A stretch of DNA of 45,219 bases from CAYGBM01 sp964348225 (GCA_964348225.1 CAYGBM010000009.1:1-45219), one strand, 5' to 3'; positions 1-7,646 are shown, counted from the first letter of the stretch. The notes: generated by a model not told the origin, from the letters alone. Program-made: numbers and translations.

Positions 1-100
1 GAATTTTATTCAAGGTAAAATCCCGTAGAACTCTCCCTCTAATTTTACTTAAGTAAAATTAGAGGGAGAGTTCTACGGGATTTTACCTTGAATAAAATTC
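1..100. repeat. Perfect 100-bp loopless palindrome
   Basis: Bases 51-100 are the exact reverse complement of bases 1-50, with the centre between 50 and 51. The right arm contains the last codons and stop of rpsD (E-F-Y-S-R-stop, 83-100), so the left arm repeats the same codons as a mirror copy on the plus strand. A terminator hairpin after rpsD is possible, but a 50-bp arm with no mismatch or loop that copies coding sequence at the very edge of the window looks more like a fold-back join in the assembly or library. The window does not show what lies to the left. Confidence 0.95.
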
Positions 101-715
101 AAATATCGATGGAATATCAACTACAATCCCTGTGGCCTCCAGGGTGGGTTCTCCAACCACCTTGCCCTCAAGTTTTTGTTTATTCAATTTTAACCATTCA
201 GGAGGTTGATAATTTTTCAAAACCAACGATAGATTCTTAAAAAAAATCTTTTTCTTTTTATTTTCCTTAACAGAAACCACTGCTCCCTTTTCCACTTGGA
301 AAGAAGGAATACTCACTGGATTTGAGTTTACCAAAAAATGAGAATAGCCCACCAGCTCCCTTGCCTCTTTTCGAGACCTGGCAAATCCTAATCTGAAAAC
401 TACGTTATCAAGCCGTTTTTCTAATTTCCTCACCAGTAATAGAGTAGCATCCTCGACTTTTCCTCTTCTCTGCAAAATCTCTTTGACGTAATTAGAAAAC
501 TGTCTCTCTTGAAGGTTATAAAAATTTTTAAGCTTCTGCTTCTCTGCTAATTCCTTGCCGTATTCAGACACTGAAGCCCTTCTTCTCTTCTTCTGCCTTG
601 GTCCTGGAGGATAAGGCCTTTTAACCATGGGACATTTAGGCAAAAAACACTTCTCCCCTTTCAAGAATAACTTCTGCCGCATCCTTCTACAAATTTTACA
701 AACATTATTCTGCAT
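83..715 (-). CDS. rpsD: 30S ribosomal protein S4
   Basis: Small-subunit protein that binds the 5' domain of 16S rRNA early in assembly. I chose the ATG at 715 (M-Q-N-N-V-C-K-I-C), which gives 210 residues and lies 14 bases after the rpsK stop with a CAGGG stretch in between. The longer frame to 760 would overlap rpsK and add residues that S4 does not have. Cysteines 6, 9, 23 and 28 form the zinc-type knuckle found in many S4 proteins. The S4 RNA-binding domain (RLDNVVFRLGFARSRKEARE) is clear and the C-terminus ends in the family-typical EFYSR. It is the last gene of the infA-rpmJ-rpsM-rpsK-rpsD run. The expected rpoA and rplQ do not follow, because the window ends in the palindrome. Confidence 0.97.
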   Translation of the reverse strand: MQNNVCKICRRMRQKLFLKGEKCFLPKCPMVKRPYPPGPRQKKRRRASVSEYGKELAEKQKLKNFYNLQERQFSNYVKEILQRRGKVEDATLLLVRKLEKRLDNVVFRLGFARSRKEARELVGYSHFLVNSNPVSIPSFQVEKGAVVSVKENKKKKIFFKNLSLVLKNYQPPEWLKLNKQKLEGKVVGEPTLEATGIVVDIPSIFEFYSR

Positions 716-729
716 ATTAGAAACCCTGC

Positions 730-1182
730 TTATACTCTTCTTGGTTTTCGGGGACGACATCCATTATGTGGTATTGGGGTTACATCTCTAATGCTTCCAA
801 CTTCTAATCCCCTATTAGCTAAAGTCTTTAAAGCAGTATCCCGCCCCCCACCAATTCCTTTTACTAAAACATCAATCTCTTTTATCTTCAATTTGTTACA
901 AGCTCCAGCTACAGCCTCAGCCACTCGGGAGGCAGCAAAAGAAGTTCCTTTCTTTGTGCCCTTAAAGCCGATACTTCCCGCACTCCTCCAGAGCAAAACA
1001 TTCCCTCCACTATCCGTTAAGGTTATTATAGTATTGTTGTAGGTTGAAGAAATATAAACCCTACCCTTTCTCATCTGTCTTGAGGGCCTAATGGAAACTT
1101 CCTTTCTTAATTTCTGCTCAATCTTATCTCTCTCTTTTAGAAGCTCTTCTTGGCTTTTTTTGATAACACGCTTTTTTCCCAT
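730..1182 (-). CDS. rpsK: 30S ribosomal protein S11
   Basis: S11 lies on the platform of the small subunit and contacts the 3' region of 16S rRNA. The 150-residue product carries the family core (GRVYISSTYNNTIITLTD, KGTKKGTSFAA, VKGIGGGRDTALKTL) and the ending DVTPIPHNGCRPRKPRRV. The first 30 or so residues are a lysine- and arginine-rich extension, longer than in many S11 proteins but ordinary for this family. It starts 77 bases after rpsM. That gap holds short direct repeats of GTTAGAAGAT next to the start codon. rpsD follows after 14 bases, so the two are almost certainly co-transcribed. Confidence 0.97.
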   Translation of the reverse strand: MGKKRVIKKSQEELLKERDKIEQKLRKEVSIRPSRQMRKGRVYISSTYNNTIITLTDSGGNVLLWRSAGSIGFKGTKKGTSFAASRVAEAVAGACNKLKIKEIDVLVKGIGGGRDTALKTLANRGLEVGSIRDVTPIPHNGCRPRKPRRV

Positions 1183-1259
1183 GTTAGAAGATGATGTTAG
1201 AAGATGTTAGCGAGTGAGCACTCCAACGCTTAAGCAGTCGGGAGCGTTACAGACTCTTT

Positions 1260-1649
1260 TTACTTAGGGGCGGGCGCTGCTTTCCGACCAGAGCCCACTG
1301 TTTTTCTTACATTACCCCTAATCGTTCTTGAGTTCTTCCTGGTTTTTTGTCCCCTGACGGGCAAGCCCTTGGCATGCCGAATTCCCCTCCAACACTTAAT
1401 GTCTCGGAGACGCCTTATGTCCAGAACAATCCCTTCCCTTAATTTGCCCTCTATCTTATAATCACTTTCAATAATTTTTCTAATCGCCCCAACTTCCTTC
1501 TCGTTTAAATCTTTAGCCTTTTTCATCGGATTAACTTGAGCCTCTGCCAAAATCTTTGAAGCTGCAGACTTCCCTATTCCATATATATAGGTTAATGAAA
1601 TTAATATTTGTTTGTTTTCGGGAATATTTACCCCCGCGATCCTTGGCAT
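1260..1649 (-). CDS. rpsM: 30S ribosomal protein S13
   Basis: S13 sits in the head of the small subunit and contacts the large subunit and P-site tRNA. I start it at the ATG at 1649 (MPRIAGVNIPENKQ), giving 129 residues, because this matches the conserved N-terminus. The longer frame to 1703 would overlap rpmJ. Visible family marks are the helix-hairpin-helix stretch YIYGIGKSAASKIL, RRLRDIKCWRGIRHAKGLPV and the basic tail GQKTRKNSRTIRG. The start codon is 7 bases after the rpmJ stop. The tail ends in AAPAPK, slightly longer than the minimal S13 tail. Confidence 0.97.
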   Translation of the reverse strand: MPRIAGVNIPENKQILISLTYIYGIGKSAASKILAEAQVNPMKKAKDLNEKEVGAIRKIIESDYKIEGKLREGIVLDIRRLRDIKCWRGIRHAKGLPVRGQKTRKNSRTIRGNVRKTVGSGRKAAPAPK

Positions 1650-1656
1650 ATATTTT

Positions 1657-1773
1657 CTATTTACCTTGACGTTGTTTATGTTTGGGATTCTCGCAAATAA
1701 CATAAACTCGTCCCTTGCGGCGGACGATTTTGCACTTTTTGCAAATTTTTTTAACAGATGGTCTTACTTTCAT
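1657..1773 (-). CDS. rpmJ: 50S ribosomal protein L36
   Basis: A 38-residue protein read by hand from the minus strand: it begins MKVRPSVKKICKKCKIVRRK and ends CENPKHKQRQGK, then TAG. It is the smallest large-subunit protein and binds zinc through three cysteines and a histidine (C11, C14, C27, H32 here, the C+ form). The ATG at 1773 is 3 bases after the infA stop, and rpsM follows after 7 bases. This is the classic infA-rpmJ-rpsM order. Short gene finders often miss it. Confidence 0.96.
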   Translation of the reverse strand: MKVRPSVKKICKKCKIVRRKGRVYVICENPKHKQRQGK

Positions 1774-1776
1774 ATG

Positions 1777-1998
1777 TTAAAATTGCTTAAGCCTGTACAC
1801 TATTCTGCCTCTGTTCTCATCATAAGCACTCATCTCAACCAAAACCTTATCCCCGGGCAGAACCTTAATCCTATGTATTCTCAGTTTACCAGCCAGATGA
1901 GCCAAAATCTCTCTGCCGTTATCCAGTTTAACCCTAAACAAAAGACTTGGCAAAGCTTCTACAACTTGGCCTTTTTCTTTGGTTTTATTATTTTTCAT
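1777..1998 (-). CDS. infA: Translation initiation factor IF-1
   Basis: IF-1 occupies the A site of the 30S subunit during initiation. The product of 73 residues is one OB fold: VVEALPSLLFRVKLDNGREI, the ILAHLAGKLRIHRIKVLPGD core with the family G-K-x-R-x-H-x-I pattern, and the final RGRIVYRLK. A GTG at 2001 directly precedes the ATG at 1998. I favour the ATG, with GAGAAG a few bases upstream. It is the first gene of its cluster, and a promoter lies just upstream inside the end of the preceding gene. The usual secY, adk and map genes are not upstream here. Confidence 0.96.
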   Translation of the reverse strand: MKNNKTKEKGQVVEALPSLLFRVKLDNGREILAHLAGKLRIHRIKVLPGDKVLVEMSAYDENRGRIVYRLKQF

Positions 1999-2016
1999 CA
2001 CTTCTCACAATTTATT

Positions 2017-2045
2017 AGAATATCAAACTTTGGTATAAGAGTCAA
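2017..2045 (-). promoter_or_regulatory. Promoter of the infA ribosomal cluster
   Basis: On the minus strand a -35 box TTGACT (2040-2045) is separated by 17 bases from a -10 box TATTCT (2017-2022), about 20 bases before the infA start. It lies between the upstream membrane-protein gene and infA, so the ribosomal genes can be transcribed independently. Confidence 0.7.
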
Positions 2046-2047
2046 GG

Positions 2048-3367
2048 CTAAAACTTCCAGTCAATCTCAATCCTCTCAAGAGCCTTTGGAGCTCTTTTAA
2101 TCCAAAATGGCCAAAACCTAAACTCTGCTTTTGCAATCTGAGGATAATCCTCAAGAATAATCCTTTTAATATCCTCTTGAGACTTGCCCTGAATTTGTGA
2201 GACAAAAGCTTCACGAGGTATATCAGCATAGATTTTTCCCTTTATTACCAAATTTAGGCTCATCTTCCCTTGCTCAGCCTCTATCCTCTTTGGAGAAAAC
2301 TCCAGGGTTAAACTTTCACGATAGAGTTTTTTTTCGGGAGGAATATTATTTAGAAAATGCTGCTCAGTAAGCTCTTCCAGGTCTGCTTTTTTAAAAACAA
2401 GACCTCCAGCCTCTATTTTCCCCTCACAAGTAAAATCATCTACTTTGGCTTCTGGCTCTTGGAAACATGAAACTTCAGAATTTTTTTCAAAAACAGTTTT
2501 CTCCTCTAAAACAAATCCCTGCGTAATTTCCTTTTTAAGTGAAGTTGCTGCCAGCTCCACCAATCTTTGTTGCAAAAGCTTCTTTGCTTCTTCCAAGTCT
2601 TCTTTGGTTACTTTTTTAATTTCTTTTTTGACCCCTCCCGTCATCGCTTCTGTTGATTCACCCCAAACACTATAATAAAGAGCGCCACCTAAAAGCCCAG
2701 GCAAAGAAAACTTTGAAGGCCCAATGTTGTAATCCTCTCCCTCCTCTTGCGCTTCAACCTTCACCTCCTTGGAACCAGGTATAGTCTTTCCATTTTTGAT
2801 TTGGGCCGCAGCTATATATATCCTCTCTGGTGCTATAAAGGTCTTTCCATCTTGAGAAGAAAGAAAACGGGTGTTTACTATCAGGCTTACGGGAGTCGGG
2901 GGTGTATGCGCATTAAAAACCGTGATAACCCCCTCTGCCTTTTTCCCTTCAAAATCCTTGCCTGTTGCTGGAAATGTCTCCCATTTCCCTTCTTCTATTT
3001 CAAAAATCTTCCCGGGGATAATCTTTGCTTCCATGTCGGCAACCTCCTGATTAACATCAACCTCAACTTCTTCTTGGAAACTCACGTCCTCTTGAGCAAA
3101 CTGAAGTGTTAAGCTCATCTTCGACTGAAAACTTAAGATAACAAAAGGGACCAAAGCTAAAATCACAATCACAACCAACCCCACAAAAAACTTAAAAAAG
3201 AAACCTCTCTTTTTCTTTGGGATTTTTGCTGCAGGAATTCGGCTAAGCGGTTTCTCTTCTATTTCAAAACTCTCTTCGTCAATGTCTATGCTTCTTTCTG
3301 GCACTCCCACAGTACTTTTCTTTTTATGATTTTTAGGAGGTATTATGTCAAAGATTTTTTTGGGCAT
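2048..3367 (-). CDS. Large single-helix membrane protein beside the PilM-like gene
   Basis: A 439-residue protein with a basic, proline-containing cytoplasmic N-terminus (1-55), one strong membrane helix (about 56-80, GFFFKFFVGLVVIVILALVP) and a long exported domain rich in beta-type sequence. Proteins of this build in Patescibacteria are often labelled baseplate-J-like. The stretch around EDYNIGPSKFSLPGLLG weakly recalls the repeat of that family, but I cannot confirm it. The start codon is 15 bases after the stop of the PilM-like gene, so they form an operon. PilM normally binds the cytoplasmic tail of PilN, a one-helix partner. A PilN/PilO-like scaffold is thus a reasonable alternative, although this protein is about twice as long. 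Two cysteines near 300-315 could form a disulfide outside the cell. Confidence 0.6.
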   Translation of the reverse strand: MPKKIFDIIPPKNHKKKSTVGVPERSIDIDEESFEIEEKPLSRIPAAKIPKKKRGFFFKFFVGLVVIVILALVPFVILSFQSKMSLTLQFAQEDVSFQEEVEVDVNQEVADMEAKIIPGKIFEIEEGKWETFPATGKDFEGKKAEGVITVFNAHTPPTPVSLIVNTRFLSSQDGKTFIAPERIYIAAAQIKNGKTIPGSKEVKVEAQEEGEDYNIGPSKFSLPGLLGGALYYSVWGESTEAMTGGVKKEIKKVTKEDLEEAKKLLQQRLVELAATSLKKEITQGFVLEEKTVFEKNSEVSCFQEPEAKVDDFTCEGKIEAGGLVFKKADLEELTEQHFLNNIPPEKKLYRESLTLEFSPKRIEAEQGKMSLNLVIKGKIYADIPREAFVSQIQGKSQEDIKRIILEDYPQIAKAEFRFWPFWIKRAPKALERIEIDWKF

Positions 3368-3382
3368 ATAATTTTGTGTACT

Positions 3383-4558
3383 TTAATGACCTAAGCTCAA
3401 CAAAAGAGCAGGAATGGCTCTTGCATCAAGAGAAGTTCCTGTTTTGTTTTTTAAGGGAAGCTTTTCAATATCCAAAAAGTCCACTTTTGGCTCTTGAGAA
3501 GAAGTGACGTCGCCAAAGTCTTTATTCTTAAGGGCTGTTTTAATACCGGGCAACAAACTCCCTCCTCCAAAAACCCAGATTCTCTGCGGAAAGAAATAAG
3601 AAGCCTTAGCTTTTTCCTTAAACCTTTCTTGAAAAGATTTTGCCCAAAGCTCAAAGATTGGGGCAAGAACCTCCTTAATTTTTTTAGCGGCTTTGGCGCT
3701 GAATTTACTCTCTGACAATCTCTTTTTTAAAATCTCAGCTTCATTTTGGGTTAAGCCAAAGTGCTCCCAAAGAACCTTTGAAAAGTCATATCCTCCAACC
3801 CGAAACTCACTAATAAATTGAATATCAGGAGCAAACGAGAAGAACTGAGAGGCTCTAGCCCCAATATCAAGAAAAACCTGAGCACTTTCATTCATCAAGT
3901 TTTTTGCCCGAATCAAACCTTCAGCCAAATGTAACACCTTGAAATCTTTCAGCCCTAACGAATCTATAAGTTCTTGCAAGAATCTAGAATGGGCTCTGAG
4001 AACAAAAACAACAAGAACTCTAAACGATAAATCCTTTCCCCTAAACCCTATCAAAGATTGAACCTTATAGCCAGCAATCTTGTTTTCCAAAACCCTCTCT
4101 CTCAAAATCTGCAAATCCGTGGGCTCTTGCTTATACCTCTGTTTCACTATACGAAAAAGTTTCTTTCTCGCTTGCATAAAAGCAAGTTCGTAAATCCTAT
4201 CTTGTTCTGCCTTTCCTATCTTCTCAGCTCCATTTTCTCTGGGAAAAGAAACCTCAAACACAGCTGCTTTTAAGATATCAGGAGAGAATCCAAGTAGCAT
4301 TGGCAAACGAACAATCTCTTTTCTAAAGCCAAGGTTCTTAATCACCTTCTCGGCTGCTTTTTTCATAATTTCTAATTCAAACTCTCCTCCATTGAAAACC
4401 CCAAATCTCTCTACTTCCTCAAGCCAAAACTTTATGATTGTATTGTGTTTCTCACCTCTTTCAAGCAGCAATCCTTTTACAGCACTTGGACCAAAGTCCA
4501 AAACCACCGATCTATCCTTCTTTGATTTAAACAAGCTTAAAGCACTCATAGTATGCAT
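3383..4558 (-). CDS. PilM/FtsA-like actin-fold protein
   Basis: A 391-residue member of the actin-like ATPase superfamily. The phosphate-1 loop is VVLDFGPSAVKGLLL (about 19-33). A middle 1C/SHS2-like subdomain holds YKVQSLIGFRGKDLSF. The phosphate-2 segment is VFLDIGARASQFFSF, and the adenosine motif is WVFGGGSLLPGIKTAL (about 328-344). PilM links the type IV pilus inner-membrane platform to the cytoplasm, whereas FtsA tethers FtsZ. The adjacent one-helix membrane gene, the absence of an obvious C-terminal amphipathic helix and the absence of ftsZ favour the PilM-like reading. The ATG at 4558 is followed by another ATG three codons later. AAAGGA lies upstream, and a promoter lies at 4586-4615. 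Confidence 0.75.
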   Translation of the reverse strand: MHTMSALSLFKSKKDRSVVLDFGPSAVKGLLLERGEKHNTIIKFWLEEVERFGVFNGGEFELEIMKKAAEKVIKNLGFRKEIVRLPMLLGFSPDILKAAVFEVSFPRENGAEKIGKAEQDRIYELAFMQARKKLFRIVKQRYKQEPTDLQILRERVLENKIAGYKVQSLIGFRGKDLSFRVLVVFVLRAHSRFLQELIDSLGLKDFKVLHLAEGLIRAKNLMNESAQVFLDIGARASQFFSFAPDIQFISEFRVGGYDFSKVLWEHFGLTQNEAEILKKRLSESKFSAKAAKKIKEVLAPIFELWAKSFQERFKEKAKASYFFPQRIWVFGGGSLLPGIKTALKNKDFGDVTSSQEPKVDFLDIEKLPLKNKTGTSLDARAIPALLLSLGH

Positions 4559-4585
4559 AATATATCTAATCCTTTCCCTGGCTTT

Positions 4586-4615
4586 ATTCTAACAAAAATT
4601 ATCACTTAAAAACAA
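4586..4615 (-). promoter_or_regulatory. Probable promoter of the PilM-like operon
   Basis: Minus-strand TTGTTT (4610-4615), an 18-base spacer and TAGAAT (4586-4591) lie between the livF stop and the PilM-like start. The -10 box is good and the -35 box is moderate. Confidence 0.5.
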
Positions 4616-5320
4616 CTACTTGCCCCCCAAATAAATGCTCTTTATCCTTTCGTTTTCTAAGATTTCACTCCCTCCCTCCAAAGCAATCTCTCCATTTTCT
4701 AAAACATATGTTCTTTGAGCAATCTTTAGCGCCTGCCTGGCATTCTGTTCAACAATAATCACAGCTATCCCCTCTTTTTTTATCTCCACAATCTTTTCAA
4801 AAACCTCTTTCATCACTTTGGGAGCTAAGCCCAATGACGGTTCATCCAAAAGCATCAATTCAGGGTCTTGGATTAAAGCCCTGCCAATTGAAAGCATCTG
4901 CTGCTGCCCACCCGATAAGTTTGAGGCAGCCTCTTTCTGTTTTTCTTTTAAAAAGGGGAACTTTTCAAAAACATCCTTGATATTTCTTCGAAGCAACTCA
5001 CCACCTCCCATCACAAAAGCCCCCATCTCAAGATTTTCCCTAACAGTTAGGTTGCTGAAAACCTGCCTGCCCTGGGGCACATAACTTATACCCAAGCTTA
5101 TAAGCTGGTGGGTTGGAAGCCTTGTTATATTCTTGTTTTTAAAAACTATTTTACCAGAATAAATCTCTGCTAAATTAAAAATACTTTTGAGCAGGGTGGA
5201 CTTGCCTGCCCCATTTGGCCCAATAATTGCCACAATCTCCCCCTGTCGTACCTCAAAATCAACCCCCCGCAAAATCTCCATACCCTCATACCCAGCTTTT
5301 AAGTTTTCGATCTTAAGCAT
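4616..5320 (-). CDS. livF: Branched-chain amino acid-type ABC transporter ATPase LivF
   Basis: Cytoplasmic ATPase of about 234 residues. It has a Walker A GPNGAGKST (about 36), a Q-loop in YVPQGRQVFSNLTVRENL, a signature LSGGQQQM, a Walker B LMLLDEPSLGL and a switch histidine position replaced as in LivF (IIVEQNARQAL). The ending with AQRTYVLENGEIALEG is typical of LivF rather than LivG. The ATG at 5320 (MLKIENL) fits the family start, with a GAGGG just before it. An ATG three codons upstream (5329) is possible. It lies downstream of receptor 1 but is separated from it by a strong hairpin (5373-5406), and 16 kb from livG and livM. It probably serves the receptors as part of a shared core. Confidence 0.93.
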   Translation of the reverse strand: MLKIENLKAGYEGMEILRGVDFEVRQGEIVAIIGPNGAGKSTLLKSIFNLAEIYSGKIVFKNKNITRLPTHQLISLGISYVPQGRQVFSNLTVRENLEMGAFVMGGGELLRRNIKDVFEKFPFLKEKQKEAASNLSGGQQQMLSIGRALIQDPELMLLDEPSLGLAPKVMKEVFEKIVEIKKEGIAVIIVEQNARQALKIAQRTYVLENGEIALEGGSEILENERIKSIYLGGK

Positions 5321-5372
5321 CGCCCTCATTTTATCACAAATCCCCCAAAAACCAAAGATCCCCGAACAACCA

Positions 5373-5406
5373 AAACCCCCGCCCTACAACAGCATGGCGG
5401 GGGTTT
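5373..5406 (-). terminator. GC-rich hairpin after receptor 1
   Basis: Perfect 11-bp arms (AAACCCCCGCC / GGCGGGGGTTT) around a 12-base loop containing CAACAGCA, then TTTTGG on the minus strand. This is the archetype of a hairpin family seen at least eleven times in the window. It would limit read-through from receptor 1 into livF. Confidence 0.8.
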
Positions 5407-5408
5407 AG

Positions 5409-5466
5409 CTTAATAACTTACAACTTACCAGCTTACCAGCTTACCAGCTTACCTGTTTACCTGTTT
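5409..5466. repeat. Tandem CTTACC-type octamer repeats
   Basis: Six to seven copies of an 8-base unit (minus strand GTAAGCTG / GTAAACAG) run from the terminator into the last codons of receptor 1. The same style of repeat recurs at 8839-8888, 16747-16797, 41985-42150 and 45091-45219. Confidence 0.75.
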
Positions 5467-6539
5467 ACCTCAATTATCTCAAATTCCTTTGATATATTCC
5501 CCTTGCTGTCTATGCTAAATCTCCCAGAAGCGCCCAGATAATCTTTTACCTCTAACAAATAATCTTCAATACCACGTTTTTCTTGCAAGGCATTGCCAAT
5601 AAGATAAACAGCATCATAGGCAGCTTCGCCAGGCAAATCAGGTTTCTCTCCATATTTCGCTTCATACTTTTCAACGTAAGCTTGGTAAACTGTTTGGTCA
5701 GAAGTCTTTGGTTTTGAGTATTTGTAGCCAATAACAGCATCTCCGGCAATCTCTCTGGTCTGTTGATTGTAAGTGTCAATTGAGCCAATGAAAGTCAAGT
5801 TGTAGCCAAGCTCTTTGTTTTGCTTTAAGGCAAAGCCAGCATTCTCATAATATGTTGCTAAGAAAACATAATCTGGCTTCACTTCTTTCACCTTAGCTAA
5901 TTGCGTTCTCAGATCTGTTGCTTTCTGTTCAACCGCCTCTATCTTTAAAATCTCTCCTCCTTTTTGCTCAAACTCTTGTTTAAAGGCATCTTTCATTGTA
6001 GCTCCAAAGTCATTATTTACATATATAATGGCTGCGGTCTTAATGCCTTCGTCTATTAAGTAATCAGCAACAAATATGGCTTGAGCATCATTGAGAGGCC
6101 ACATGTTAAACACTCGCTCCCCTGCATCCTTAAGATCAGTAGCAGAAGCACCTGTGGTAATCATTGTGATATTATCTCTCTCAGCTAAGGGAGCTACTGC
6201 CATACCAACAGAGGAGCAAACAAAACCTGTTACCAAATCCACTCCATCAACATCCTTCAGCTTATTGTAGGCTGTAACACCCGTTTTGGGGTCGCACATT
6301 GAATCTTCAAAAATCAATTCTATTTTGCCATCGCCCCTCTCTTCAAGGGCTAACTCCATAGAATTCTTAACCCAATTTCCCCAAGCAGCAGCCTCGCCTG
6401 TCAAAGGAGTGATAACACCTATCTTAGTTATCCTTTCTGCCAGCTCCTCTGGTTTTCCACTGAAAATATATCCCAAACCAACGCTAACCACAGTTATTAC
6501 AGCAATAATTAGCACGCTTATTAAAGTTATTTTTCTCAT
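5457..6539 (-). CDS. Receptor 1: LivK-type substrate-binding protein
   Basis: Extracytoplasmic type I periplasmic-binding fold (Peripla_BP_6) of about 360 residues. An N-terminal hydrophobic helix (about 4-27) has no cysteine, so it looks like an uncleaved membrane anchor and not a lipoprotein signal. The domain opens with KIGVITPLTGEAAAWG. A cysteine pair (DSMCDP and GFVCSS) matches the LivJ/LivK disulfide. The segment ITTGASATDL is where the family binds the amino acid backbone. I start it at the ATG at 6539 with AAGG upstream. The frame to 6575 begins before good coding sequence. Unlike most siblings it lacks the C-terminal NGEFVxYED tail and ends EFEIIEVNR. It is the only receptor with a regulator on the same strand upstream and with an ATPase gene (livF) downstream. 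Confidence 0.9.
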   Translation of the reverse strand: MRKITLISVLIIAVITVVSVGLGYIFSGKPEELAERITKIGVITPLTGEAAAWGNWVKNSMELALEERGDGKIELIFEDSMCDPKTGVTAYNKLKDVDGVDLVTGFVCSSVGMAVAPLAERDNITMITTGASATDLKDAGERVFNMWPLNDAQAIFVADYLIDEGIKTAAIIYVNNDFGATMKDAFKQEFEQKGGEILKIEAVEQKATDLRTQLAKVKEVKPDYVFLATYYENAGFALKQNKELGYNLTFIGSIDTYNQQTREIAGDAVIGYKYSKPKTSDQTVYQAYVEKYEAKYGEKPDLPGEAAYDAVYLIGNALQEKRGIEDYLLEVKDYLGASGRFSIDSKGNISKEFEIIEVNR

Positions 6540-6610
6540 AAACCTTGGGGAATCAAGCTTGCGAGCTATAATCAAAGAAATTATTTACCCACTTGCTTGA
6601 TTCTGGCTTT

Positions 6611-6650
6611 ATTATAACTCAAAGAAGCACTAATGTCAATTGCGTCGACA
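6611..6650 (-). promoter_or_regulatory. Receptor 1 promoter with overlapping operator
   Basis: Minus-strand TTGACA (6634-6639), a 17-base spacer and TATAAT (6611-6616). The dyad TGTC-N9-GACA at 6634-6650 overlaps the -35 box, so a bound regulator would be expected to occlude RNA polymerase. The leader (6551-6604) can fold through the arms GAATCAAGC and GCTTGATTC. Confidence 0.75.
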
Positions 6651-6750
6651 TAACAAAAAACCCTGTATTTTCAAGCAAAAAGGGATTTGTCCTTTTATTT
6701 ATTTATAGAAATCGAGTGATTGAAAAAATATTAGAATTTTTTAAAAAAAT

Positions 6751-6769
6751 TTGTTGAGTTCGTCAACAA
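6751..6769. promoter_or_regulatory. TTGTTGA-N5-TCAACAA dyad downstream of regulator 1
   Basis: Perfect 7-bp arms around GTTCG, in the 214 bases between regulator 1 and receptor 1. It resembles the TTGTTGATA arms found in front of regulator 6 (18182-18202), so it may be a second operator or a short RNA hairpin after regulator 1. Confidence 0.5.
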
Positions 6770-6789
6770 AAATAATCTGAATAAAGACG

Positions 6790-7521
6790 TTATGCTATCT
6801 CCCAAATCATCTCAAATAGGTTTTTAAACATTTGATAAAATTCAGTGCTTTCTATTACTACAGCCACAAATTCTTTTTCTTTGCCTGAAATAATAATGAC
6901 TTTACTTGGGTAAAAAAGCAGATGGCTTGAAAAAGAAAACTTCTCTGGCAAAAACTTTATGTGGCGCAAAAGCTTTTTGCTTTCACCCCGCATTGACATC
7001 GTTCTTACTGTTTTAAAAACCAGCCAGCGAAGCTCAATTTTGCTATCCACCCTTCTTTTTATCCAATCAGCCTCGTATTGGGGGTCTAAATGGCGATAAA
7101 AATCATCATAAGAGCCAATACCCAGCAACTCTTTTGGCTTATCCTTTAAAACCTTTTCGTAAACAGAAACATAGCCTTCCCTGCCTTGGTAAAATCTCAC
7201 TTTTGGCTTAACATCTGAAGCATTATGAATTGATTTCAAATCAGGCAGAATTTCTTTTAACCGACTCAGTCTTTCTCCAGCCACCCGAACTAAATTCTCA
7301 GGCTCTTCTGCTGAAAAAAAGAGTTTGCCGTCTTTTTTTATTTCAGACACCAATCCATGTTCTTTAAGCCTTTCAACTATCGTGTAAATCGTTGTCCTTT
7401 TTACTTTGGACTTACGGGAGATTTCCTGAACATTAGCTATGCCCAACTCAAGATTAGCCAAATAAACCTTGGCTTCATTCTCTGAAAGTCCAAGCCCTTG
7501 GAGAATTGATATAAAAGACAT
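6790..7521 (-). CDS. Regulator 1: TrmB-type winged-helix transcription factor
   Basis: 243 residues. The N-terminal TrmB-like winged helix (about 1-75) has the helix-turn-helix VQEISRKSKVKRTTIYTIVE. A short helical linker (about 78-100) follows, then a C-terminal domain starting at KPKVRFYQGREGYVSVYEKV (about 105-124) and ending in VVIESTEFYQMFKNLFEMIW. In TrmB proteins the C-terminal domain senses the effector. It is the only regulator here on the minus strand, and it lies upstream of receptor 1 in the same direction, so this unit is tandem and not divergent. It has its own promoter at 7550-7578. Pairing with receptor 1 is inferred from adjacency. Confidence 0.88.
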   Translation of the reverse strand: MSFISILQGLGLSENEAKVYLANLELGIANVQEISRKSKVKRTTIYTIVERLKEHGLVSEIKKDGKLFFSAEEPENLVRVAGERLSRLKEILPDLKSIHNASDVKPKVRFYQGREGYVSVYEKVLKDKPKELLGIGSYDDFYRHLDPQYEADWIKRRVDSKIELRWLVFKTVRTMSMRGESKKLLRHIKFLPEKFSFSSHLLFYPSKVIIISGKEKEFVAVVIESTEFYQMFKNLFEMIWEIA

Positions 7522-7549
7522 TTTAATAATTTAATCAATTACTTCATCT

Positions 7550-7578
7550 ATTTTAACAAAATGCAGCACTCCTTTCAA
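7550..7578 (-). promoter_or_regulatory. Regulator 1 promoter
   Basis: Minus-strand TTGAAA (7573-7578), a 17-base spacer and TAAAAT (7550-7555), immediately after the hairpin that ends receptor 2. Confidence 0.65.
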
Positions 7579-7581
7579 CCA

Positions 7582-7615
7582 AAACCCCCGCCCTACAACA
7601 GCATGACGGGGGTTT
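7582..7615 (-). terminator. Terminator of receptor 2
   Basis: AAACCCCCG and CGGGGGTTT arms with a partly mispaired middle. The loop again holds ACAACAGCAT, and TTTTGGTT follows on the minus strand. Confidence 0.75.
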
Positions 7616-7646
7616 AGTCTCATCTTAAATCTTTAATCTGTCAACT

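Noticed and set aside
1612..2100. 162-codon plus-strand frame across rpsM, rpmJ and infA
   Set aside because: It is antisense to three certain translation genes.
2747..3112. 121-codon plus-strand frame opposite the membrane-protein gene
   Set aside because: Shadow of the minus-strand gene, with no recognisable domain.
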